Positions 33,874 to 43,107 of a stretch of DNA of 64,000 nucleotides are shown piece by piece. Below the pieces are notes generated by a model. The model was not told where the DNA came from and searched no databases. It saw only the letters and a program-made list of their open reading frames with translations. A program made the position numbers and the translations under genes. Source of the stretch: Aquirickettsia sp965229725 (lineage in GTDB: Bacteria > Pseudomonadota > Alphaproteobacteria > Rickettsiales > Midichloriaceae); NCBI GenBank assembly GCA_965229725.1, contig OZ245923.1:1228893-1292892 (forward strand). The letters run 5' to 3'. Numbering within the stretch: the first letter of the stretch is position 1; the number at the start of each line of letters is the position of its first letter.

Positions 33874-35253
33874 TTAAAATTCAGCTACGTTTTTTTTGAT
33901 TTCTGAAAAAGTCACTTCATTTATGATTTTTCCATTTTTAAATACGGGAATGAGAAGATTTTTACTAGTGCTAATAGCGTCATAATTTATCGTGGTAAAT
34001 TTATTATTTTCTTTAATTAAGGCTAATTTACCATGCTTAGAATGTTTTTTTGGTTCCGTTATAGGAGATTTGCAAACACCTTCCCAACCACAATTTTGTT
34101 TTTTTATTGCAGATAACTTCATTGCGAATTGCTGTGTATCTCTGTTTATTTTTTGTAAAAGAGAGGCCCCCATGCCAAATGAAACATTCTCTGCGCTTAT
34201 TTTTTTAGATTTTAGCTCTTCGAGGATTTCCTGTATTTTATCTATTGAAATTCTGTCTCCATGCAAAACACGAATAAATTTATTTAAAACTTTATATCCT
34301 TTTTGATTAATTTTATAGCCAAATTTTTGCATTAAAATGTCGATAGTTTTCAATACAACTTCTACTGGTTCTCCGCTATCTGACCGTATAATTAAAGTGC
34401 TATGAGAACTAGATATATGCTCCTTGAAGCTTCCTCCCCAAATATTATTAATGGCGTTCCAATAATCATATGAATCACTAACAATAGCGTATGTTGGATA
34501 ATTTGAAAATGTAGCAAGAATATTTTTATAAGCATCTATTTCATAATCTTTCCCCCAAGAAATAATAGTTGAGTGTTCAGCTGCTGGGATGGTTTTATAT
34601 TTTTTTAAATCTGCTCTGTAATAATTGTTGATACATTGTAATGCAGATATTGTACTGGTTGAATAAAAATTAATTAAATGTGATGCTCCACCAATTGCAG
34701 CAGATTCATAGGAACTAACGCCTCTTGCACCAAAATCTGCAAGCATATAGTCTAATCTATCTAAATTATCTGCTGTTTCTAAGAGATATTTTTTTATAAT
34801 TTTTTTACATTCATAAGATAACGTTGCAACCGTAGTAGGATACCAAATTGCTCTTAAAAGTGCTGTTTCTAAATATGTTGATAGCCAATAGCACCTAGGG
34901 TCAGTGTTGGTAATTTGTAAAAGTACATTTCTATTTGGAATTATTGTTCCCTCAGGTACAGCCTCTATGTAAAGTGGTAAAAACCCATTATGCTGATAAA
35001 GTATATATTCCCAATCAGCCCTATTAAATGGTAAGCCATGCGCTTGAATTACTTTTTCTGCTTCATCTATATTTTCTTTTGTTATTGCCCTGCAAAAATA
35101 TTTTTTGAGGAACATTTGCAATCCAAAAAATAATGTGCTCTCAAATTTTCCTCCTCTAGATTCTATATAACATGATAAATATTCGGTATTTTTAGGGTAT
35201 TGTAAATAATGTGAGGCTTTATATGAATCTGTATCTAATATCAAGTTATGCAT
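33874..35253 (-). CDS. nadV: Nicotinamide phosphoribosyltransferase
   Basis: NadV/NAMPT joins nicotinamide and PRPP to form NMN. The 459-residue protein has the N-terminal LDTDSYKASHYLQYPKNT, YIESRGGKF, MLADFGARGVSSYESAAIGGASHLINF, SDSYDYWNAINNIWG, IIRSDSGEPVEV and a C-terminal SFGMGASLLQKINRDTQ region, all typical of NAMPT. Its length matches the family. The upstream nadM-like gene overlaps its start by 8 bp, so the two form a translationally coupled two-step salvage unit producing NAD from nicotinamide. Confidence 0.93.
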   Translation of the reverse strand: MHNLILDTDSYKASHYLQYPKNTEYLSCYIESRGGKFESTLFFGLQMFLKKYFCRAITKENIDEAEKVIQAHGLPFNRADWEYILYQHNGFLPLYIEAVPEGTIIPNRNVLLQITNTDPRCYWLSTYLETALLRAIWYPTTVATLSYECKKIIKKYLLETADNLDRLDYMLADFGARGVSSYESAAIGGASHLINFYSTSTISALQCINNYYRADLKKYKTIPAAEHSTIISWGKDYEIDAYKNILATFSNYPTYAIVSDSYDYWNAINNIWGGSFKEHISSSHSTLIIRSDSGEPVEVVLKTIDILMQKFGYKINQKGYKVLNKFIRVLHGDRISIDKIQEILEELKSKKISAENVSFGMGASLLQKINRDTQQFAMKLSAIKKQNCGWEGVCKSPITEPKKHSKHGKLALIKENNKFTTINYDAISTSKNLLIPVFKNGKIINEVTFSEIKKNVAEF

Positions 35254-35821
35254 TTTGTAATATATATAGATTTTGCAAATCTAGATAATGCTTTGTATCT
35301 AAAAAATCAAGGATAAATTTTAATACTTCGGAGGGCACTAGCTTTTTAATTTTATTTTCAATTTGATATTTATCATTGGTAGTAAAGATTAAATCTCTTA
35401 TATATGTTGCATTAATTTCAGCAAAATTTTTTATTTCAAAATATTTCCATTTTTCAAATAACTTAAGATAATAAGAAGAATTGTCTTTTGTATGGCCTAT
35501 CAAAGCAACCCTATTTTCTGGAGAATTCCCAACTATTTTTTGAACTTTTTTTTCAACCTTTTTGATCCATTCAATATCATTTTCACAATCATCTAAAGGC
35601 GCGATCTGGATTTTATTCATATATAATTCTGAGAAGCTATTTAATATGAATCTTCTTCTCTCAGTGTATGTAAAGGGATTTTGTAATGTTCTTGTTTGAT
35701 TGCTGGATCCACAGAAGACTATTAGATTATTTGAAATCTTCAAGCCTTCCTCAATAATATATTTATGACCGTTATGAAAGGGTTGAAATCTACCAATATA
35801 AATTAAATAGTTATATTTCAT
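35246..35821 (-). CDS. Nicotinamide-nucleotide adenylyltransferase (NadM-like)
   Basis: This 191-residue nucleotidyltransferase has IGRFQPFHNGHKYII (the HxGH-type ATP motif), VFCGSSNQTRTLQNPFTYTERR and NATYIRDLI corresponding to the ISxTxxR signature. It resembles the N-terminal domain of NadM and lacks the C-terminal Nudix domain of the bifunctional form. It would convert NMN plus ATP to NAD. Its overlap with nadV supports joint function. Confidence 0.86.
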   Translation of the reverse strand: MKYNYLIYIGRFQPFHNGHKYIIEEGLKISNNLIVFCGSSNQTRTLQNPFTYTERRRFILNSFSELYMNKIQIAPLDDCENDIEWIKKVEKKVQKIVGNSPENRVALIGHTKDNSSYYLKLFEKWKYFEIKNFAEINATYIRDLIFTTNDKYQIENKIKKLVPSEVLKFILDFLDTKHYLDLQNLYILQNA

Positions 35822-35918
35822 TTAGAAACTTATTGCAGAAAATGATAAATCTTCAATATTTATTTGATTAAGTCTAGTAGAGTTGTTAGGATTAAACAAG
35901 TAGGTATGGATTATTAAA

Positions 35919-37298
35919 GTGAACATTGTAACAATTATCAAGGAAGTTTTTACTGAAATTGGCAGAATAAGAATGGCAGTTAGTGGTTCTGATTTTGTGA
36001 GGAGCTTAGCTAAAACTCAAGCTAAAGAAAATGAGCAAGTTAAAACAGAAATTAAGAAAAAAACTAGAGCGAGGAAGTTTTTTGATAAATTGTTAGATTT
36101 TATAACTTCTCCAGGAGTTGGCACAGTACTGACTGTTTTTGGAGCAATTGCATGTTTGTCATCTCCACTTGGGATTACAATTGGAGCAACAATAGCGGCA
36201 GTAACAATGGCTAGTTATTCTGTTGCACGCATTAGGTCAACTCTTCGTATGAGAACAATAAAGAAGACGCAAAAAAAAGAGTTATTATTAGATAGTATTG
36301 GACAAAAAATTAACAGAGCATTAGATAGGTCTGTAAATCCTGAATTAAGAAAGGTGGCTAATCAAGAAATAATGAAAGTTCTGGAAAAAAGTATTTCCGA
36401 TAAACCTGCTAATAGGGATAAAAAAATTGTAAATATTATTTCTGGTAAAATTAGGTATTTGGGTTTAACTGGATCTGCAAATTGGGTGCTAAGTATGTTG
36501 TCGTTAAATCCGATGTCTATCGCACTCAGCTCAACTTCAATGGTGTTGAGTAATGGGTTAAGCTATTTTGGGGAAACTGATTATAGAAAAGATAAGGATT
36601 TACTCGATAAGGAGGTTTTAGAAAAAGAAGAGAGATTAACTCAATATTTAAAAAGAGAGTTAGGTATTGAAGATAAATATATTAGCAAACTTTCAAATAA
36701 AGCTTTGTTAGAAATATTAAGTATTAAAGAAGCAGAAATATCATGTGATGGTAAAGCATATAAATCTGATACCGAAATGAAAGATGCATTGGTCAATAAT
36801 ACAAAAAAATACCAAGGTGCGAATCTTCAGGAATATGAACCGGAGGTAGGCTTTGTTAAGGATTTTGGAAGTTTATTTATAAATAGTTTTAGCTCAAAAA
36901 AATATGGAGAATTTTTTGTTCCGCTTAGTCACAGGGAGAATTTGGAAAAAACTACTCAAGAGATTGAATTGCAGGAGTTGAATGCTTCCAAAAAAGATGA
37001 GTTGATACAAGTGGATGGGAGAGGTAAAGTTTTTGATATTGAGATGACTGAGATCACCCATTTTGACCAAAGGCCAAGTAATGCACATCATTCTGTAAAA
37101 GACATAATTAAAGAGGAGGAGGTAAAGCACAAAGAGCATTCTGGCGAACACTTTGTTGATGAAGTAAGCCCTAAACTAAGAGAGCATTCTGCTGATCATA
37201 AGCAATTATCCAATAAAAACAATGATATGAGGCATTCAAAAATAGTAAGACAGCAATTATCAAACAATAATGTTGAAAAACCAGAAAGAACACTTTAG
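35919..37298 (+). CDS. Hypothetical protein with two hydrophobic regions and a His-rich tail
   Basis: This 459-residue protein is not recognised. After a basic N-terminal segment it has a glycine/alanine-rich hydrophobic region (about residues 62-105, with GVGTVLTVFGAIACLSSPLG) and a second one (about 180-213, with SANWVLSMLSLNPMSIALSS). These are separated by charged helices, which may be membrane hairpins. The last 70 residues are rich in His, Lys and Glu (EHSGEHF, REHSADHKQLSN, RHSKIVRQQLSN), with partly repeated units. The start is a GTG. It overlaps the next gene's open frame by one base, so both are probably in one operon. No function can be assigned. Confidence 0.65.
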   Translation: MNIVTIIKEVFTEIGRIRMAVSGSDFVRSLAKTQAKENEQVKTEIKKKTRARKFFDKLLDFITSPGVGTVLTVFGAIACLSSPLGITIGATIAAVTMASYSVARIRSTLRMRTIKKTQKKELLLDSIGQKINRALDRSVNPELRKVANQEIMKVLEKSISDKPANRDKKIVNIISGKIRYLGLTGSANWVLSMLSLNPMSIALSSTSMVLSNGLSYFGETDYRKDKDLLDKEVLEKEERLTQYLKRELGIEDKYISKLSNKALLEILSIKEAEISCDGKAYKSDTEMKDALVNNTKKYQGANLQEYEPEVGFVKDFGSLFINSFSSKKYGEFFVPLSHRENLEKTTQEIELQELNASKKDELIQVDGRGKVFDIEMTEITHFDQRPSNAHHSVKDIIKEEEVKHKEHSGEHFVDEVSPKLREHSADHKQLSNKNNDMRHSKIVRQQLSNNNVEKPERTL

Positions 37299-37327
37299 TG
37301 TATGAATACAAAGAGTTAAAACAATTC

Positions 37328-39997
37328 ATGATTAGATTTACAAAGTCTTTAAGTATATTTTTATGCGTACTATTTTTTAGTAATTCAAATGTCTATTCGG
37401 CTTGGGATGAGGATGAGATATTGTGCGGACAATGGTTATGGAAAAAGGTACTAAATAAAGAGGGGCCATGTGTAAATGCTCCGTTTTGTAAAGTTGGTTC
37501 GTTTAATACTAGTAGTGGGCAAGAAGAAGTGGGTGCAGAAGGCAATCAGGATTATGGGAAGCTAACATACTATGTATCTGATAGTGTTGGCAAAAAAGGT
37601 ATATGTAGAGATTATTTTCCAGATGGTCTTCAAAGAGAGATGTTTTACAGGAATTCTGATGACCCGCTAAACATGGAATTAAAATTTGTTAGGCAGTTCT
37701 GTGGATGGAGGTGGTGGGATTCCACTACAAATTGTGGAGCGCCAAAAACAAAGGGAGTATGGTATCCTCCATTCTTTGAGTGGGATTGGAGTAGGGGTGC
37801 TTTAAATGGTGATTGGACGGGTGAAGTAAATCTTACTTTTTCATTGCAGTCAAGAGGTCCAGATAATTATCAAACTGTTGTTTGGGGTTTGAATTATGCA
37901 TATATTGATTATGATAAGACTGCAGGTGGGAAGGAAGATCCTACAAGAGTTTGTGTATTTTATGCCACTTCATGGCTCTCTGGCATCTTTGAGGATAGTG
38001 AGAAAATAGGTTGTATAGATATACCTCTCAATCCTGCTCCAAATATTTATAACAAGATTTTAATACCAAAAAAGTCAGTAACTGTTGCTGGTGGAACTCC
38101 TAATGGAAGCACCTTTATGAACCCCAAAATTAATCTTCAAGTTGTTGATAGCACGGGGCAAGGAGGGGAGCTTATTAATTTAGAGTATAATTATTTAGAC
38201 AATTCAGCGAAGTGCTCTGAAAAGGAAAAAACTTTGGGAGATGTTTACTGTCCATTTGTTCCACTAAGTGAGCCAACAAAAATTTGTGCTGGAATACAAG
38301 GTAAATCTTCCAGCAGGATTGGTTGTGTAGACAGGCCTAAGCCATCAGGTTCGATAATTATTGATGCGGTTCATGATTATTATATTGATAATAATTGTCC
38401 AGATAAGTTAAATAAACCTTCTATTTTTCATGCATTAAAAATTCAGTTAAAAAATTCTGCAACTAAGGAGGTAATAAAAGAATTTCCAGAGAATGGATTA
38501 GGATTGAGAGATTATTATGCTTGCTATCAACAAATTCCCGATCCAAAGGTAAAAGATAAACTTATTACTAGTATTATTCCTGGAAGAGATTCAGCTAATG
38601 TTTACGGAGTTAAATTTAGTGCGGTAATTCCTAAATTTGTTGATAATGACGGACAAGATGCTAAGGATTATTCAAAAATAGGCATTAATAAAATACGTCC
38701 TCAAAATTTCAAAAAGACATATATGTATTCTTTGATTGCAGTCGATAAAGGGCAATTAGTTAATCAGAGCAGCGATGATGGTAACTGCTTTGTTTCCGTA
38801 AAAGATAAGGTGCAATGTACTGATAAGACCTCTACAAGTAAACAGAGTGGAGAAAGTAAATGCGCGGTGTATAATACACCTGCTGGGGAAAGGGAAAGAG
38901 CTGCGTGTGTGAGGGATTATTCATGTTATGATCTTGCGCATCATCCATTGCCTATGACGGCACCTATGATAGACAAAAGTGGCAAATGTCCAAACTGTAT
39001 AAGCTATGATTTTGGCAGTGATCTTAGCAAGTTGAATGATGCGGAAAAGGCATATTGCCCTGGGATATATAAACTAAATCAAGATACAGAGCAGAATGCT
39101 ATATGTATAAATTTAGATACAAAGTGGCCAGATTTTTTTGGCACAGCAGATCAAATTTGTGCTGAAATTCCTGTTGCTTATATGGAACTAAGCAATAAAG
39201 ATATCTCTTCTCTGACAGGTTATATAGATTTTACAGATGATGGAATGAAAAAAGCTCAAGAGGACAAAAACACTGAGCGATTAAAAAAACCGTTTTATGG
39301 AAAATGTGATGCATCGCTAAATTTAGAAAACAAAAAATGTTTATCAAGCGATGGGGAAGTCTGTTTAACAACAGATATTCCTGATCAAATCAAAGGATTA
39401 GATAAGAATCAAATTATAAAATTCAAGGGAGAGTATACGATTATAAATCAATATTTATATGGAGATAAAGAAGAGCGAGATTCTGATGCCAAGGGAATAA
39501 ATGCAAATGTGCAAGCAATTGATGAAAGATTGTTGAGAAATCTTGGATATACATCATCCAAGCAAGAATTCTCTACAATAGATATCCCCCCTCCTGCAGG
39601 AGCGCCGCATAGAATGCTAGATGGCAATTTTCCAATAGGTACCATTTATAATGGCTGTAGATTTACAGTAGGTGAAGATGGCTGTGGGGTAAATACTGAG
39701 ACTGTTCCGCTTCTTGGCAATGCATTTTTTGACGCAAGCAGTCTTAATCTGAATATTGGCAGTCAATTAACAACAACCAAATTAAATTTAATATATAGCG
39801 ATGCTAGCACAGGTTTAATGATTAAAGATATACTTGTTGAAGGAAAATGTGAAGATGGGCTTGCTCCTGCTTCTGACGATGCTCCAGTAAGAATGTGTAG
39901 AGTTATTGTTGATAAAAACAATAAAATTATTACAAAATCTTGGACAGATCAAGTGATTATCAATCCATGTGTGAAGAGTATTAAGCCTAATGAATAG
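37328..39997 (+). CDS. Large secreted Cys-rich hypothetical protein
   Basis: This protein of about 889 residues has a convincing signal peptide when started at ATG 37328 (IRFTKSLSIFLCVLFFSNSNVYSA). An upstream GTG at 37298 would add 10 residues. The mature protein has many Cys residues, often in pairs around aromatic or Pro/Gly-rich segments (ILCGQWLWKK, GPCVNAPFC, CGWRWWDSTTNCG, KCPNCISYDFG), suggesting a disulphide-stabilised extracytoplasmic structure. No further membrane helix is evident. A link to rickettsial type IV secretion loci was considered but not supported by any motif. Its 3' end overlaps the alpha/beta hydrolase by 8 bp. Confidence 0.65.
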   Translation: MIRFTKSLSIFLCVLFFSNSNVYSAWDEDEILCGQWLWKKVLNKEGPCVNAPFCKVGSFNTSSGQEEVGAEGNQDYGKLTYYVSDSVGKKGICRDYFPDGLQREMFYRNSDDPLNMELKFVRQFCGWRWWDSTTNCGAPKTKGVWYPPFFEWDWSRGALNGDWTGEVNLTFSLQSRGPDNYQTVVWGLNYAYIDYDKTAGGKEDPTRVCVFYATSWLSGIFEDSEKIGCIDIPLNPAPNIYNKILIPKKSVTVAGGTPNGSTFMNPKINLQVVDSTGQGGELINLEYNYLDNSAKCSEKEKTLGDVYCPFVPLSEPTKICAGIQGKSSSRIGCVDRPKPSGSIIIDAVHDYYIDNNCPDKLNKPSIFHALKIQLKNSATKEVIKEFPENGLGLRDYYACYQQIPDPKVKDKLITSIIPGRDSANVYGVKFSAVIPKFVDNDGQDAKDYSKIGINKIRPQNFKKTYMYSLIAVDKGQLVNQSSDDGNCFVSVKDKVQCTDKTSTSKQSGESKCAVYNTPAGERERAACVRDYSCYDLAHHPLPMTAPMIDKSGKCPNCISYDFGSDLSKLNDAEKAYCPGIYKLNQDTEQNAICINLDTKWPDFFGTADQICAEIPVAYMELSNKDISSLTGYIDFTDDGMKKAQEDKNTERLKKPFYGKCDASLNLENKKCLSSDGEVCLTTDIPDQIKGLDKNQIIKFKGEYTIINQYLYGDKEERDSDAKGINANVQAIDERLLRNLGYTSSKQEFSTIDIPPPAGAPHRMLDGNFPIGTIYNGCRFTVGEDGCGVNTETVPLLGNAFFDASSLNLNIGSQLTTTKLNLIYSDASTGLMIKDILVEGKCEDGLAPASDDAPVRMCRVIVDKNNKIITKSWTDQVIINPCVKSIKPNE

Positions 39998-40742
39998 TTT
40001 ATTATTTATACATGGTGCCTGGCATTGGAGTGGTTGTTGGTATAAAATAGTTAATTCCAGTTTATTGGGTGACAATAAAATATACGCTCTAGACAATATT
40101 GGTAACGGTTTTAGTAAAGGTCTTGAGGCTGAGAATTTTGATGAATATACCTCTAATATACAGGAGCTAATTAATAATACTAAAGGAAAGTTTGTTATCA
40201 TTTCTCATAGCATGGGGGGCAGCATTGCAAATTTTATAGCTAATAAATTTCCTCATAAAATAGAAAAGATAATTTATGTTGCTGCTTTCATGTGTGCAGA
40301 AAATAAATCACCTTTAGATTATATAATGAGTGATTATTATACGAAATTTATGCAACAAATAGGTGCAGAAAATTGGGCAACACCTATAAAAGAAGGAAAA
40401 TATATAAAATTACACCTAGATAAACAAGAATCCCTTATTAAACTATTTTATAACCAAAGTCCTGAAATGGATATTGATATTGCTTTAAAGAATTTAAGTG
40501 AATTGAATTTTGGTATACCTTTTGCCTATAGGCATACTTATTGTGAAGAATTTTACTCAGTTAATAGGGTTTATGTAGAATGCACAAACGATAATGCGGT
40601 TCCTATTGTAACTCAAAGGCAAATGCAAAAAGATTTTCCTGGAGCAAAAATCTATACTTTAGAGGCAGATCATTCGCCATTTTTTTCAAAAGATCGTCAA
40701 CTTTCAGAAATTATTAGAAAAGAAATCTCCCCAATTATTTAA
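39990..40742 (+). CDS. Alpha/beta hydrolase, candidate BioH substitute
   Basis: This 250-residue alpha/beta hydrolase of the small esterase type has an oxyanion segment LFIHGAWHWSGCWYK, nucleophile elbow ISHSMGGS, an acid residue in CTNDNAVP and His in EADHSPFF, so a complete Ser-Asp-His triad. It lacks a signal peptide. It converges with bioA (8-bp overlap at the stops) and so borders the biotin cluster, which otherwise lacks a pimeloyl-ACP methyl ester esterase. Function as BioH is inferred from the family and position. It overlaps the secreted protein gene, so it may instead belong to that operon. Confidence 0.78.
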   Translation: MNSLLFIHGAWHWSGCWYKIVNSSLLGDNKIYALDNIGNGFSKGLEAENFDEYTSNIQELINNTKGKFVIISHSMGGSIANFIANKFPHKIEKIIYVAAFMCAENKSPLDYIMSDYYTKFMQQIGAENWATPIKEGKYIKLHLDKQESLIKLFYNQSPEMDIDIALKNLSELNFGIPFAYRHTYCEEFYSVNRVYVECTNDNAVPIVTQRQMQKDFPGAKIYTLEADHSPFFSKDRQLSEIIRKEISPII

Positions 40743-42075
40743 AATATGAAGTAATTGAATATTCAGTAATCTGGCTTAATTCTTGTAGCGTATGCTCCTT
40801 AATATTAACTGGAGGCAACCAGTATATGGTGTTGCCTAAAGGCCTGAGTAGTGCGCCTAGTTGAATAGTTTGTTTGAAAATTTCAAATCCAATTCTTTTA
40901 TTTTTATCGCTTTTATCAATTAATAAATCAGCTGCAACAATACCCCCTATACCTCTTACATTTTTCAATCGATCTGTTTTTATAGCAATTTTGTTGATTA
41001 AATTAAGCATTTTTGTTTCCAATGCTTGTGTTTTGCTGAGAATATTTTCATTTTCAATTATTTCTAAAGTTGCAAGCGCTGCGCTCACACCAATTGGATT
41101 TCCACAATAAGTATGAGAGTGTAGGAATGAGTTTTCTGGAGAATAATCATTGTAAAAGAGATCGTATATTTCATCTTTAACCATAACGACGCTAAATGGT
41201 AACCATCCAGACGTCAGGCCCTTGGAGAGGCATAAAAAATCAGGCTCAATATTTGCATATTCATAGGCAAACATTTTTCCTGTTCTACAGATGCCAGTCA
41301 TAATTTCATCAGCTATCAAATGAATATCATTAACTTCTGCCCAGGCTTTTAGCTTTGTCAAAAAATCTTTGCTGTAAATTTTCATACCACCTGCACCCTG
41401 AACAATTGGCTCAAAAATTATTGCTGTAACATCATTTTTAATTTGCTCCAATTTTTCTTCAATTTCTTTCCATTGGGCAGAGCAATCATCCCATAATGGA
41501 TTTTCTTTTGAATTTACATGAGGGATATTTGATATTGTATAAACATCAAATAATAAGTCCTTATATGGATTTTTATAAATGCCTAAATCACTAACGCTGA
41601 GCGCACCCATTGTCTCGCCATGATAACCATTTTCTAAAGCAATAAATTTATTTTTATGCCCTTGACCTTTAATTTTTCTGGAATGTAAACTCATTTTAAG
41701 TGCAATTTCTACTGCACATGAGCCATCCCCAGCATAAAATATTTTATTTAAATTTTGAGTTTTACTTGTGAGCTTTTCTGATAACTCAATAATTTTTTCA
41801 TTGATTGTGTTTGCAAGAATAACATGCTCAAATTTATTTATCTGTTCAATAACTTTTGCTTTTATATATGGGTGATTATGTCCAAGTAACTTGCACCACC
41901 AACTTGATATTGCATCAATAATTTTTTTACCATTTTCAAGTTCTATATAGCTTCCTATAGCACTTTTTATGTGCATTGGTTCTAAATTTATATAGTCTTT
42001 CATTTGTGAACATGGATGCCAAATATGGTTGATATTTTGATTTTTGATAGAGGGTGTGTAATTCGTGAAACTCAT
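40735..42075 (-). CDS. bioA: Adenosylmethionine-8-amino-7-oxononanoate aminotransferase
   Basis: BioA is the PLP enzyme that turns KAPA into DAPA using S-adenosylmethionine as amino donor. The 446-residue class III aminotransferase has NHIWHPCSQMKDY, ISSWWCKLLGHNHP, GYHGETMGALSVSD, the Asp of LIADEIMTGICRTG and the Schiff-base Lys in CLSKGLTSGWLPFS. The WHPxxQ and SSWW motifs separate BioA from other class III enzymes. It is divergent from bioB, with 82 bp between the starts. Confidence 0.95.
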   Translation of the reverse strand: MSFTNYTPSIKNQNINHIWHPCSQMKDYINLEPMHIKSAIGSYIELENGKKIIDAISSWWCKLLGHNHPYIKAKVIEQINKFEHVILANTINEKIIELSEKLTSKTQNLNKIFYAGDGSCAVEIALKMSLHSRKIKGQGHKNKFIALENGYHGETMGALSVSDLGIYKNPYKDLLFDVYTISNIPHVNSKENPLWDDCSAQWKEIEEKLEQIKNDVTAIIFEPIVQGAGGMKIYSKDFLTKLKAWAEVNDIHLIADEIMTGICRTGKMFAYEYANIEPDFLCLSKGLTSGWLPFSVVMVKDEIYDLFYNDYSPENSFLHSHTYCGNPIGVSAALATLEIIENENILSKTQALETKMLNLINKIAIKTDRLKNVRGIGGIVAADLLIDKSDKNKRIGFEIFKQTIQLGALLRPLGNTIYWLPPVNIKEHTLQELSQITEYSITSYFK

Positions 42076-42106
42076 AGTTAACCAATGATTTTATTTAAGT
42101 TGACGA
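42075..42106. promoter_or_regulatory. Candidate BirA biotin operator between bioA and bioB
   Basis: TAGTTAACC (42075-42083) and AGTTGACGA (42098-42106) are separated by 14 nt. They match the dyad TTGTTAACC-N14/16-GGTTGACAA at 8 of 9 and 7 of 9 positions. The site lies at the bioA start inside the divergent promoter gap, where the E. coli bioO operator also sits. AT-rich sequence raises the chance of a coincidental match. Confidence 0.45.
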
Positions 42107-42157
42107 CATGAGATAGTTATTGTATTTAAAAAGTTTAGTCAAATAAATTATTCTGAC

Positions 42158-43099
42158 ATGAGTGAATTAAGTTATAAACAAATTAAAGAAGTTTTTGAGA
42201 TGCCCTTTTTGGATTTGCTATATGAAGCGCACTCTGTACATAGAAAAAATTTCAAAAAAAATGAAGTGGAGCTATGTACATTAGTAAGTGTAAAAACTGG
42301 GGCATGTCCGGAAGATTGTGGTTATTGTTCTCAAAGTTCAAAATATAATACAGGGATAAAAATTGAAAAATTAATGAATATTGAGGAGGTAAAAAAGCAT
42401 TGTGAAGTTGCTAAATCAAATGGCTCTAAGAGACTTTGTATAGGTGCAGGTTGGAAAACTCCTCCAGAAAAACATTTTTCAAAAGCATTGGAGATGGTAA
42501 AGGTAATAAAAAGTTTCGGACTTGAAGCATGCGCAACACTTGGAACAGTCAATAAGGATCAGGCTAGGCAATTAAAGGGAGCAGGCTTAGATTATTATAA
42601 TCACAACCTAGATACATCAGAGGAGTATTATAAAAAAATAATAACTACACGTACATATCAAGACAGGATTAGTACTTTAGAGAATATTCAAGATGCAGAT
42701 ATAAATGTTTGTTGTGGTGGAATAATTGGCATGGGAGAAAGTAGAGAAGACAGGATTAATCTGTTAGTTTCACTTACGAAGTTGAAAAATCCGCCTAAAA
42801 GCATTCCAATCAATCTTCTAGTACCCATTAAAGGCACTCCACTAGAAAATATTCCTAAATTAGATAATATAGAATTTATTAGGACGATTGCCACTGCTAG
42901 AATGATATTTTGCAAATCAGTAGTGAGATTATCAGCAGGAAGAGAGGGAATGTCTGAAGAAATGCAGGCATTATGTTTTTTTGCAGGGGCCAATTCAATT
43001 TTTTATGGGGAAAAGCTACTTACAACCAATAATTCTAATACTAATAAGGATTTAGAATTTTTAAATAAACTTGGCATAAGTGCAATTGCAAGCTGTTAA
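42158..43099 (+). CDS. bioB: Biotin synthase
   Basis: BioB is the radical SAM enzyme that inserts sulphur into dethiobiotin. The 313-residue protein has the cluster motif in TGACPEDCGYCSQSSKYN (CxxxCxxC), CATLGTVNKDQA, YNHNLDTS and the C-terminal SAGREGMSEEMQALCFFAGANSIFYG, which holds the Arg ligand region of the second cluster. It is the first gene of bioBFCD. Confidence 0.97.
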   Translation: MSELSYKQIKEVFEMPFLDLLYEAHSVHRKNFKKNEVELCTLVSVKTGACPEDCGYCSQSSKYNTGIKIEKLMNIEEVKKHCEVAKSNGSKRLCIGAGWKTPPEKHFSKALEMVKVIKSFGLEACATLGTVNKDQARQLKGAGLDYYNHNLDTSEEYYKKIITTRTYQDRISTLENIQDADINVCCGGIIGMGESREDRINLLVSLTKLKNPPKSIPINLLVPIKGTPLENIPKLDNIEFIRTIATARMIFCKSVVRLSAGREGMSEEMQALCFFAGANSIFYGEKLLTTNNSNTNKDLEFLNKLGISAIASC

Positions 43100-43107
43100 A
43101 ATTAAAA

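Noticed and set aside
37328..39997. VirB6-like or conjugation protein
   Set aside because: VirB6 proteins have a block of membrane helices; this protein shows only a signal peptide and no supporting motif.
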